In this document: positions 1 through 6,075 of the stretch, piece by piece
Layout of the letters: the number at the start of each line of letters is the position of its first letter
Numbering within the stretch: position 1 is the first letter of the stretch
DNA from: an uncultured Balneolaceae bacterium
GTDB taxonomy: Bacteria > Bacteroidota > Rhodothermia > Balneolales > Balneolaceae
DNA: 7,274 nt
NCBI GenBank assembly: GCA_938003885.1
Contig: CALKWT010000091.1
Location: 1-7,274 of the forward strand
Direction of reading: 5' to 3'
The notes under the pieces: generated by a model
What the model was told of the DNA's origin: nothing
Databases searched by the model: none
The model's input: the letters and a program-made list of their open reading frames with translations, nothing else
Translations under genes and position numbers: made by a program

Positions 1-631
1 CAATTCAAATGAGAGCTTGTACTTCATGGATAAAGAGGGAAATAAGATTGCGATGATTAGAAGAATGCACGCAACGCAGCGACAGGATGAAGTGCCGATC
101 GTGGAGAACTGGTTACAAAGCGCGGGGTACCGGACCCTCTATCCAGACCTGAATGCTGATGAAAGCTTTGAAGGGATGGGAGATGCTATCTGGCACCCGG
201 GCCGCAGGATGTTGTGGGGGGGATATGGCTATAGAACCTCCGGGACGGTCTATTCCAGGCTGGCCGACATGCTGAATGTCCCTGTGATGTTGCTGGAGCT
301 TACAGATGAAAAGTTTTACCATCTCGATACCTGCATGTGCCTTCTGAATGAAAATACAGTGATGATCTGGCCCGGGGCGTTTACAGAGGAAGGCCTGGAG
401 CTAATCCGCACTTTTTTTGATACAGTTATTGAAGTGAACAAGGAGGAGGCGGAAAAACTGCTCGTAGCAAACGCCGTTTCGCCTGACGGGAAACACGTGT
501 TGATTCAGAGAGGCTGTACCGATACAAATCAAAAACTGAAACGTGCAGGATTTACCGTTCTTGAGGTGGATACCGACGAATTTCTGAAGAGCGGGGGAAG
601 CGTATTCTGTATGAAATTATTCTATTGGTAA
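1..631 (+). CDS. DDAH/amidinotransferase-like hydrolase of the arginine deiminase superfamily, 5' end cut by the window
   Basis: This is the C-terminal part of a COG1834-type enzyme (N-dimethylarginine dimethylaminohydrolase-like), a guanidino-group hydrolase or amidinotransferase fold acting in the cytoplasm. The frame is open from base 2 to the window edge. The first start-like codon (TTG at 17) lies inside a conserved strand, so it is not the real start; about 70-80 residues are probably missing. Visible motifs, in order, are FEGMGD (bases 167-184), GGYGYRTS (218-241), FYHLDTCM with the likely catalytic His (codon 320-322), and SGGSVFCM with the likely catalytic Cys (codon 608-610), six residues from the C-terminus as in DDAH. 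The family assignment is firm. The substrate (methylarginine, arginine, citrulline or other) cannot be told from this fragment. The DUF481 gene follows after 30 bases and may be co-transcribed. Confidence 0.85.
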   Translation, partial: NSNESLYFMDKEGNKIAMIRRMHATQRQDEVPIVENWLQSAGYRTLYPDLNADESFEGMGDAIWHPGRRMLWGGYGYRTSGTVYSRLADMLNVPVMLLELTDEKFYHLDTCMCLLNENTVMIWPGAFTEEGLELIRTFFDTVIEVNKEEAEKLLVANAVSPDGKHVLIQRGCTDTNQKLKRAGFTVLEVDTDEFLKSGGSVFCMKLFYW

Positions 632-643
632 TGTTATCCAAAT

Positions 644-650
644 AGGAGGT
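644..650 (+). promoter_or_regulatory. Strong Shine-Dalgarno of the DUF481 gene
   Basis: AGGAGGT sits 11 bases before the ATG at 662. It supports that start, and it stands out because the other genes in the window have weak or no recognisable Shine-Dalgarno sequences. Confidence 0.7.
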
Positions 651-661
651 CGATTAAACAT

Positions 662-1432
662 ATGAAATGGATCCAATGGGCAGGGTGTATTCTTCTTCTG
701 GCAGCAGGACTGCCGGGGATCGCGGGCGCACAAATTTTAAATGTAGAACAACTCCGAGGGGAAGCAGATTCCACGGGGTGGGGTGGCACGGTGGGTGTGG
801 ATGTCTCCGTTGAGAAGTACCGCGACAGAGTCATTAAAGTAGAGAACAGCTCCGGTGTTTATTACACTTCCCGAAAGCATAACTATATTCTTCTCAGCAA
901 TCTGGAGTTTGTTAATGTAGATCAGGAGTCGGTTATCAATAGCGGGCACATTCATTTCCGATCCACTTTCTGGAACAGGAATCGCCTTTCCCCGGAACTT
1001 TTCGTCCAATACCAATACAACAACAATTTAGGCCTGAACAACAGGGGGCTCGCGGGAGCAGGCGTGCGATACCTTTTGGTGGAAGAAGGAGCTATCAGAG
1101 CAACATTTTCTACTGGTTTCATGAGTGAAACAGAGCGCTGGAAACCGGTGGAAGGGGAGATGATAGAGAACACCTTTCTGAAATCAACCAGTAATCTGGC
1201 ACTGCGCGGGCAAATTACCGAAGATGCCAGTTTATTGGTGATTGGTTACTACCAGGCGAGGCCTTCCCGCTTTTTTAAGCCGAGAGCCACGCTGGAAAGC
1301 CAGCTTCGTGTAAGGTTGGGCAGATTTACCTCGCTCGGAGTTAGCTTTTCGATGACCCACGATGCCGAACCGATCATTGATATTCCAAAATTAACGTATG
1401 AACTGAAGAATGGACTGATCTTCACATTCTGA
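662..1432 (+). CDS. DUF481-type outer-membrane beta-barrel protein
   Basis: A 256-residue exported protein. Residues 1-23 form a signal peptide (Lys2, hydrophobic core, probable cleavage after AGA before QILNV). The mature part shows DUF481 (YdiY-like) hallmarks: an N-terminal LNVEQLRGEAD..GWGG segment, alternating aromatic/polar strands, FVQYQYNNNLGLNNRGLAGAG around residues 114-134, and a C-terminal phenylalanine, the usual outer-membrane insertion signal. Length fits the family. It is predicted to fold as a small barrel in the outer membrane; the family has no settled function, and some members are described as salt-induced. The start is supported by the Shine-Dalgarno at 644-650. The gene lies 30 bases after the deiminase-like gene and converges on the GT2 gene 58 bases downstream. 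I am confident of the family and location, not of a role. Confidence 0.82.
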   Translation: MKWIQWAGCILLLAAGLPGIAGAQILNVEQLRGEADSTGWGGTVGVDVSVEKYRDRVIKVENSSGVYYTSRKHNYILLSNLEFVNVDQESVINSGHIHFRSTFWNRNRLSPELFVQYQYNNNLGLNNRGLAGAGVRYLLVEEGAIRATFSTGFMSETERWKPVEGEMIENTFLKSTSNLALRGQITEDASLLVIGYYQARPSRFFKPRATLESQLRVRLGRFTSLGVSFSMTHDAEPIIDIPKLTYELKNGLIFTF

Positions 1433-1438
1433 TCCTGA

Positions 1439-1484
1439 TGATCTGAGCCAGCCATAGAAAGCTCTGCTTCTCAAGCCCAGATCA
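1439..1484. terminator. Interrupted inverted repeat between convergent genes, possible bidirectional terminator
   Basis: TGATCTG (1439-1445) pairs perfectly with CAGATCA (1478-1484), and the stem can extend past one mismatch by two more pairs. A small AAGC/GCTT hairpin lies inside. It sits in the 58-base gap between the stops of DUF481 (+) and the GT2 gene (-), where a bidirectional terminator would be expected. Neither side has a clear T-tract and the loop is long, so this is a weak call. Confidence 0.25.
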
Positions 1485-1490
1485 CAGACG

Positions 1491-2381
1491 TTATCCAATA
1501 CTATTCTTTTGAGCAGATAAAAAGAGCCTTGTCTTATTAATTATTTCAGCCAGCAAGCCAAAAAAGAACACTTGAAACGCCATAAAAAAGAGAAGTAAAG
1601 TCACTCCGCCCAGGCTCCCTTCCACAACATAATCCCTGCCCCCTCTTAAGAGAGCCAGGATTGCTAAAACAAGACTTAATGGGATGAAGAATTTCTTGGG
1701 ATTAAAATAGAGAGCCAGCCTGGTAACCAAACTGAAAAATCGGATGGTATCTTTCACCGGATGTATAGTGGACTGTCCAATTCGTTTGCTGTATCCAATA
1801 TCATGAAACTTTAATTTATAATCGTTTGTGATGCTTGCCATCGTGATTGTAGACGTGAAGGAAAACCCGTCAGGATAGAGGTGCCAAAATTTTTTGGCAA
1901 GATCTTTTCGAAATACCCTCATGCCTGAATTCAGATCAGGGATAGGAACACCTGACAAAAAACCGGCAAAAAATGTAAGAATTCTCTTAGGAAACCGGCG
2001 GATGAGTGAGATATCTTTCCATTGCCTGGCGCCAATGACCATATCGTATTTAGGGATAAACTGTATTAATTCGTCAAACGATTCATTTGGATAGGTACCA
2101 TCTGCATCTGTGATCGCAATCCATTCATATTCGGCCTGTTTTATCCCCGTTTTTAATGAGGCACCATATCCGCGGTTTACCGGGTGATGGAGTACCTTGA
2201 TAAACTCTTCTGGTTCGGGTACATAGTTAAACTCATCAGAACCATCATTGACAATTATGATCTCATAACGGTCTATGGCGGTATTTTGAAGCGATACTTT
2301 TAGGCCCTGTACCGTTTCAGTAAGAACATCTTCATGTTCATTGTAACATGGAATAATAAATGTTATTTCTTTATTCATCAT
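1491..2381 (-). CDS. GT2 family glycosyltransferase, DPM1/GtrB-like polyprenyl-phosphate sugar synthase
   Basis: A 296-residue enzyme with a GT-A catalytic domain and a membrane anchor. It probably transfers a sugar from a nucleotide donor to a polyprenyl phosphate at the cytoplasmic face. Visible are FIIPCYNE (8-15), IVNDGSD (43-49), the NRGYGASLKTGI segment (69-80), the metal-binding DAD in ITDADGTYP (92-94), IGAR (116-119) and DLNSGMRVFR (149-158), a pattern typical of dolichol-phosphate mannose synthase relatives. Two hydrophobic stretches (about 231-245 and 257-279) form the C-terminal anchor seen in GtrB/ArnC-type enzymes. The start is ATG at 2381, with a second ATG directly after it. 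The gene begins 7 bases after the stop of the GT-C gene, so the two are almost certainly one transcript. Sugar and acceptor lipid are inferred from the family only. Confidence 0.87.
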   Translation of the reverse strand: MMNKEITFIIPCYNEHEDVLTETVQGLKVSLQNTAIDRYEIIIVNDGSDEFNYVPEPEEFIKVLHHPVNRGYGASLKTGIKQAEYEWIAITDADGTYPNESFDELIQFIPKYDMVIGARQWKDISLIRRFPKRILTFFAGFLSGVPIPDLNSGMRVFRKDLAKKFWHLYPDGFSFTSTITMASITNDYKLKFHDIGYSKRIGQSTIHPVKDTIRFFSLVTRLALYFNPKKFFIPLSLVLAILALLRGGRDYVVEGSLGGVTLLLFFMAFQVFFFGLLAEIINKTRLFLSAQKNSIG

Positions 2382-2388
2382 CTGCTCT

Positions 2389-3891
2389 TCAAGAGGTAAG
2401 GTTCCTAGTTTTTATGTGATGTACACCATATTCAATCATCAGGATTAAACAGAGTAGTGCCAGGGGTATGGCCGGCTGGCTGTACCTGGGAATATTGTGA
2501 GAAACAAAAGATTGCAATAGAACCATAAGGCAGGGGAGGAGTAACAACGCCAGATAGGCTGCATTTCTCTTCCTCCAACCCAGGATGAACAGCCCTATAA
2601 AGGAGGCGAAAGCGAATAAATTCACCAGGTTATTGATATAGTGAACAAAGTTTTGAAGTCTGTCCCCTCCGAAAGGAACATTGCGATAGGGAAAACACCA
2701 TAACCCACGCCACATAAAAACGGAGGTCATTGCTACATGTCGAAGGGGTTGTTCCAAAATCATTTTTTTAGCGCCCTCATCAAGCCGGGCTTCTGCCAGT
2801 TGGTGTGCAGAGTCCATTCCCTGCTGCTCGTAGTACTGTATCCATCTTGTACGCTCTGCCCAGGTGTAAGCATAAAGTGAGGTGACCTGATCCGGCCGCC
2901 CTTCTGAAACGGCATTTCCATTTGGGTTCTGACGATTCAACCGTCTGAATTTTCCGTTTTCATTAAAATCAGATGCTTCTATATCGAAAACTTTCCCTGA
3001 GATAAGCTGGTACAGTTCAGGCCCAAAAAAATGGAAAGCCCCAATGACCTCTTCGTTTGTCATCTGATTGTGGACGGCCCTCAAGTGGAGAACAATGCCA
3101 CCTCTTTGCGTGATCTGGTACTCTCCTAAATAGACTTTATTTCTGATGAGCCAGGGTGTGATGATGAAGAGCCCGCCCACCAAAAATAGGCCTGCATGGA
3201 TGTAAGATGTTTTATTCTTGATAGCGTTTTTTGGAAAGTAGCTCAAGAAAAAGAGAGCCAACCCAACCAATGGCAACAGATAAAAGAAGATCGCTTTTGT
3301 CAGGATCAGTAATCCATATAAAACTCCTGAAACAGCGTATAAAAGTTTGTTCTTCTCTTTGATGCCGTGTATAAAAAATAGAGATGTTAATACCATCAGC
3401 GCTGCCGTTGGAAACTCAGTATACAGCCGGTCAAAATTGCTGCTGTAGAGTACAAAGTAAAAACTTACCAGTATCAGAACTGTGAATAACGCCAGCGGGC
3501 TTCTGGTAAAAGACCTTGTCAGAAACACCAGGCCAACCATTAGGAGGGCTATCCAAAATAGATTAACCTGTTTTACTTTTTCTGTATGGACCCCATTTGC
3601 CAAAGATGCGTAGGTCATGGATTGATCTATACCCGGATGAAGGTGCATAAAAAGTGCAGTTATCACCGGCGGGAAAGGTTCTCTTTGATTTGAAGGGGAC
3701 AGCTGAACTGCATCCTCCTCAAGATCCAAAGATAACACGCCATGTTTGTATAAGTTATAAGCCATCCTGAAGTTCTCTGACGCATCTCCTGATATTGGAG
3801 CATTGGAAATGAGCTGATTGGTGATAATCAGCAATATCAGCAGATAGAAACCACACGAAATTTGCAGTAGATTCGTCCTTAGAAAAGTCAA
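2389..3891 (-). CDS. ArnT/PMT-like integral membrane glycosyltransferase (GT-C fold, GT39/GT83-like)
   Basis: A 500-residue polytopic inner-membrane protein. After a first helix (about 12-28) comes the external-loop motif ISGDASENFRMAYNLYKHG, with the likely catalytic Asp36. Further family marks are REPFPPV (70-76), LYTEFPTAA (156-164), LTKA (197-200), ITPWLIRNKVYLG (244-256) and, near the end, IPRYSQPAIP (467-476). About ten hydrophobic segments surround a large loop at roughly 255-385. Such enzymes take a sugar from a polyprenyl-phosphate donor and transfer it on the periplasmic side to lipid A, protein or glycan; the acceptor here is unknown. The start is a TTG at 3891: an in-frame TAG at 3913-3915 closes the frame upstream and no ATG lies between, so TTG is the first possible start. 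No clear Shine-Dalgarno precedes it. The GT2 gene follows after 7 bases and may supply the donor. Confidence 0.85.
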   Translation of the reverse strand: MTFLRTNLLQISCGFYLLILLIITNQLISNAPISGDASENFRMAYNLYKHGVLSLDLEEDAVQLSPSNQREPFPPVITALFMHLHPGIDQSMTYASLANGVHTEKVKQVNLFWIALLMVGLVFLTRSFTRSPLALFTVLILVSFYFVLYSSNFDRLYTEFPTAALMVLTSLFFIHGIKEKNKLLYAVSGVLYGLLILTKAIFFYLLPLVGLALFFLSYFPKNAIKNKTSYIHAGLFLVGGLFIITPWLIRNKVYLGEYQITQRGGIVLHLRAVHNQMTNEEVIGAFHFFGPELYQLISGKVFDIEASDFNENGKFRRLNRQNPNGNAVSEGRPDQVTSLYAYTWAERTRWIQYYEQQGMDSAHQLAEARLDEGAKKMILEQPLRHVAMTSVFMWRGLWCFPYRNVPFGGDRLQNFVHYINNLVNLFAFASFIGLFILGWRKRNAAYLALLLLPCLMVLLQSFVSHNIPRYSQPAIPLALLCLILMIEYGVHHIKTRNLTS

Positions 3892-4442
3892 TGCATTCTG
3901 GTATTTAAGGTTCTATTTGTACAGCTCTGACAGGTTGGTCACGATTGATATCCCCTTTTTCTGCTCTTTTCTTGAGAATTCGCAGATGGCCTGGAGATGT
4001 CATTGCACTACTGCAGCTACTCTATTTTTCAACACGCATAGAACTGCTGTAACTGGTGAAATATGAGGCTGCCAGCCAATTTGTATCTTTTATGCAGCCC
4101 TTCCCATCACCCCAACGATTTTTATTGAACGATGTTTGTGACGTAACGTTCTCCTGTACGCTGCATTTAATGACGACGCATCAGATAATTGCAGCAAAGA
4201 GGTTGGGTCACCGAAAATCCGTTTTCTGCGTTTGATCGAAGTAGCTATTACCCCGCAATTTTACCCATACCCCTTTCCTGGTTACTAGTCACGATAACCA
4301 CCCAATTATAAAGCCTTTTTGCCTGTGAAAGCTAAAACGAAACTATATAAAATAAACTACTTAACCAACATTTTTTCTCTCTGATTTTCAAATAGCCGGG
4401 GCTCAGAACGGTTTGTTTCATCTATGTGAAAAGAACGTGATC
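3892..4442. other. 551-base gap between hisA and the GT-C gene, no supportable gene
   Basis: No frame on either strand gives a recognised protein. The part next to hisA (about 4300-4400) is AT-rich and holds the best promoter-like site. No hisF or hisI remnant was recognised. Short open stretches exist on the minus strand: a basic stretch of 56 codons at 4090-4260 without a good start, and a 32-codon ATG-initiated ORF at 3905-4003 ending 13 bases before the GT-C start. None resembles a family I know. A perfect odd palindrome GGCTGCCAGCC lies at 4067-4077. No convincing his terminator is visible after the hisA stop. Confidence 0.6.
4338..4368 (-). promoter_or_regulatory. Candidate Bacteroidota-type promoter upstream of the glycosyltransferase pair
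   Basis: On the minus strand a TTG (4366-4368) is followed after 20 bases by TAGTTTCG (4338-4345), one mismatch from the Bacteroidota -7 consensus TAnnTTTG, within an AT-rich stretch. A TATAAT at 4305-4310 just downstream is an alternative -10. If used, the 5' leader to the TTG start at 3891 would be about 440 bases, which is long. This is motif matching by eye only. Confidence 0.28.
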
Positions 4443-5165
4443 CTACCCGGGGCGGTTTAAACCTGCCATCTCAGCCAGAGTTACCCGGTTTTCATAGTAA
4501 GCCTTCCCCACCACCACTCCATAGAGATCATTTTGAGCCAGATTCTCAAGGTCTTGCATCCCCGAGACGCCCCCGGATGCAATCCAGTTTAGAGAAGGAA
4601 ACCTTGCCTGCAGATCTCTGTACATCTCCATATTGGGTCCGCTAAGCATGCCGTCCCGGCTGATATCTGTACTGAGAACGGTTTTTAATCCAAGTTGAAT
4701 CATGGGATTCAGAAACTCTTCGATGGGTTTGTCGCTGGTTTCCAGCCATCCGCCATACGCCATTTTTCCATTTTTCAGGTCGAGTCCGAGAATCATTTTG
4801 TCCGGATGTTCACGGACAGCTCTCTGCCACTCCTGCGGGCTTTTAACAGCCATAGAAGAGCAGATGACGCCCGATAATCCAGACTCCAGAAGCAGTTCGA
4901 TATCCTTGAGACTGCGAACTCCGCCACCTGTCTGCACACTCAGTCCGGTTTCGTCAATAATCTCTCTTATGATCGGGAGGTTGTCAAAAGATCCACTTTT
5001 GGCACCGTTCAGGTCAACCACATGAATGTGAGAGAACCCGGCTTCCTTGAACTTGAGCGCCTCTTCCACAGGCCGGTCGCTATAGACTGTTTTCTTATTG
5101 TAGTCCCCTTTTTGCAGGCGGACAGCCTGGCCATCCAGAAGATCGATTGCAGGAATAATTTTCAT
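4443..5165 (-). CDS. hisA: HisA, ProFAR isomerase of histidine biosynthesis
   Basis: A 240-residue (beta-alpha)8-barrel enzyme that isomerises the aminoaldose ProFAR to the aminoketose PRFAR (EC 5.3.1.16), the step before IGP synthase. It has full family length. It starts MKIIPAIDLLDGQAVRL with catalytic Asp8. Other marks are VVDLNGAKSG (49-58), the phosphate-binding QTGGGVRS (78-85), GLDLKNG (127-133) with Asp129, STDISRDGMLSGPN (165-178) with Asp167, ASGGVS (196-201) and VVVGKAYYEN (217-226). All the expected active-site elements are present. The start is ATG at 5165, with no clear Shine-Dalgarno. It is the last his gene in the cluster: hisF would normally follow, but a 551-base gap lies beyond its stop. 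It is separated from hisH by 145 bases, looser than the other his junctions seen here. Confidence 0.95.
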   Translation of the reverse strand: MKIIPAIDLLDGQAVRLQKGDYNKKTVYSDRPVEEALKFKEAGFSHIHVVDLNGAKSGSFDNLPIIREIIDETGLSVQTGGGVRSLKDIELLLESGLSGVICSSMAVKSPQEWQRAVREHPDKMILGLDLKNGKMAYGGWLETSDKPIEEFLNPMIQLGLKTVLSTDISRDGMLSGPNMEMYRDLQARFPSLNWIASGGVSGMQDLENLAQNDLYGVVVGKAYYENRVTLAEMAGLNRPG

Positions 5166-5233
5166 CTTAACAGGTCAAAATGTTTCTAATAAAATGCATG
5201 AATAGGTGCTTTGACATTAAATAGCTACAGAAT

Positions 5234-5252
5234 TCAGGGGCGTTGACCCTGA
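5234..5252. repeat. Small inverted repeat in the hisH-hisA gap
   Basis: TCAGGG (5234-5239) and CCCTGA (5247-5252) form a 6-pair stem with a 7-base loop in the 145-base space between hisH and hisA. No T-tract follows on the minus strand, so it does not look like an intrinsic terminator. It could be an mRNA stem affecting processing or translation, or chance. Confidence 0.3.
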
Positions 5253-5310
5253 TTGTGTTTGCAATTGCCAAAACAGATTGGATATTCTTTTACCATATGC
5301 CCGAAAGTCT

Positions 5311-6075
5311 CTATGAAGCTACGATATCTGTTAGTTCCAGGAAATTCCGGAGAAGTAGCGAGCCCTCTTCTCCCGATTTTTCAGGGTGGAATTGCACCCC
5401 CATGAAGTTGTCTTTCCTGCACGCCGCGGTGAACTCCCTGATGTAGTTGCAAACGGCGATGGTGTATGGATCGGGAGATACATAGTAACTGTGTACATAA
5501 TAAAAGGCGGGGACAGAGGAGAAGCCCTTAAAGAGAGGGTGGGGATCTGTTGGGTCTAAGGAATGACTCTGGAAAGGGCTACCGGAATGATCCGGCCCGC
5601 TCGCTTCCCCGGCCGCCCCGGCAGACACGTCAGTATTTGTCCGGTCTCTCACGGTCGAGTTTTTACTCGAATGTTCCGGGCTAGAATCTGAAGGCCCAGT
5701 GGAACCACCACAAGGCCAGGTCCGGTTCCACCCCATGTGCGGGACTTTCGCCGTACCAGTATCGAACTTTCTCAACCGGCCCGGCAGGATTCCCAGAAGG
5801 GTAGTTTCTCCTTCTTCAGAAGATTCATAGAGCAGTTGCATTCCAAGACAGATTCCCAGCACCGGTTTCCTGGTGTTTTTTAGCCAGCTGTCCAGCTTTT
5901 TTGCCTTCAGGTCTTCCATGGCAGCGCCGGCATGCCCCACTCCCGGGAATACGATTCCGCTTGCCTTTTCTAACTCTTCGGCACTGTCGGAAATAAAATA
6001 GGCTGCACCGAGGCGTTCCAGGGCATTGGCTACAGAGGCCAGGTTACCGGCTTTATATTTAATGATTCCAATCAA
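5311..6075 (-). CDS. hisH: HisH, glutaminase subunit of IGP synthase, with a large internal insert
   Basis: A 254-residue class I glutamine amidotransferase that releases ammonia from glutamine for HisF (EC 4.3.2.10). Typical HisH has about 200 residues. The N-terminus reads IIKYKAGNLASVANAL, where the common motif is DYGxGN; KYxAGN forms are known to me from Bacteroidota. PGVGHAG (44-50) forms the oxyanion region, GICLGMQLLYESSEEG (74-89) carries nucleophile Cys76, and FHPEKSG (229-235) supplies His230 and Glu232, so the triad is intact. VPHMGWN (111-117) should be followed within a few residues by HPLFKG, but about 58 extra residues lie between. The start is TTG at 6075, immediately after the hisB TGA and in the same frame. 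An alternative start is hard to place without losing the first strand. HisF is not in the window. Confidence 0.93.
   Translation of the reverse strand: MIGIIKYKAGNLASVANALERLGAAYFISDSAEELEKASGIVFPGVGHAGAAMEDLKAKKLDSWLKNTRKPVLGICLGMQLLYESSEEGETTLLGILPGRLRKFDTGTAKVPHMGWNRTWPCGGSTGPSDSSPEHSSKNSTVRDRTNTDVSAGAAGEASGPDHSGSPFQSHSLDPTDPHPLFKGFSSVPAFYYVHSYYVSPDPYTIAVCNYIREFTAACRKDNFMGVQFHPEKSGEEGSLLLRNFLELTDIVAS
5545..5718 (-). other. In-frame low-complexity insert within hisH (about residues 120-177)
   Basis: Compared by eye with standard HisH, where MGWN is followed almost directly by HPLF.G, about 58 residues are added. They are rich in Ser, Gly, Asp, Pro, Thr and His, with few hydrophobics, and look like a disordered surface loop. 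By hand count the DNA is about 57% G+C. The frame is intact on both sides. Two similar heptads, SSPEHSS (131-137) and SGPDHSG (159-165), suggest internal duplication. No transposase, intein motif or clear target duplication is visible. Confidence 0.7.
5655..5670. repeat. Hairpin-forming inverted repeat inside the hisH insert
   Basis: TCGAGT (5655-5660) and ACTCGA (5665-5670) flank a TTTT loop, a perfect 6-pair stem lying wholly within the inserted coding segment. Confidence 0.5.
5699..5731. repeat. Inverted repeat spanning the upstream boundary of the hisH insert
   Basis: GTGGAACC (5699-5706) and GGTTCCAC (5724-5731) are perfect 8-base arms around a 17-base loop. The right arm encodes conserved residues next to MGWN, while the left arm lies in the insert, so the repeat straddles the junction between ancestral hisH sequence and the added segment. 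Confidence 0.5.

Noticed and set aside
17..19. TTG at 17 as the true start of the deiminase-like gene
   Set aside because: The frame continues open to the left edge and the family has a further N-terminal segment, so the gene starts outside the window.
3961..4260. Transposase remnant in the gap
   Set aside because: The basic peptide stretches looked transposase-like at first, but no DDE, HUH or recombinase motif or terminal inverted repeat could be found.
4281..4292. Near-palindrome GTTACTAGTCAC as a regulator site
   Set aside because: It is a single copy with two mismatches, sits downstream of the weak promoter candidate, and matches no known regulator.
3938..4295. GTCACGAT occurring twice (3938-3945 and 4288-4295) as a possible operator pair
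   Set aside because: Repeated 8-mers are expected by chance in a stretch of this length, and the flanks do not match well.
4702..5025. 107-codon open frame on the plus strand opposite hisA
   Set aside because: It is an antisense shadow of conserved hisA codons with no recognisable protein features.
5545..5718. Intein or mobile element in hisH
   Set aside because: The insert is only about 58 residues, lacks splicing-block residues and transposase motifs, and has no convincing target duplication.
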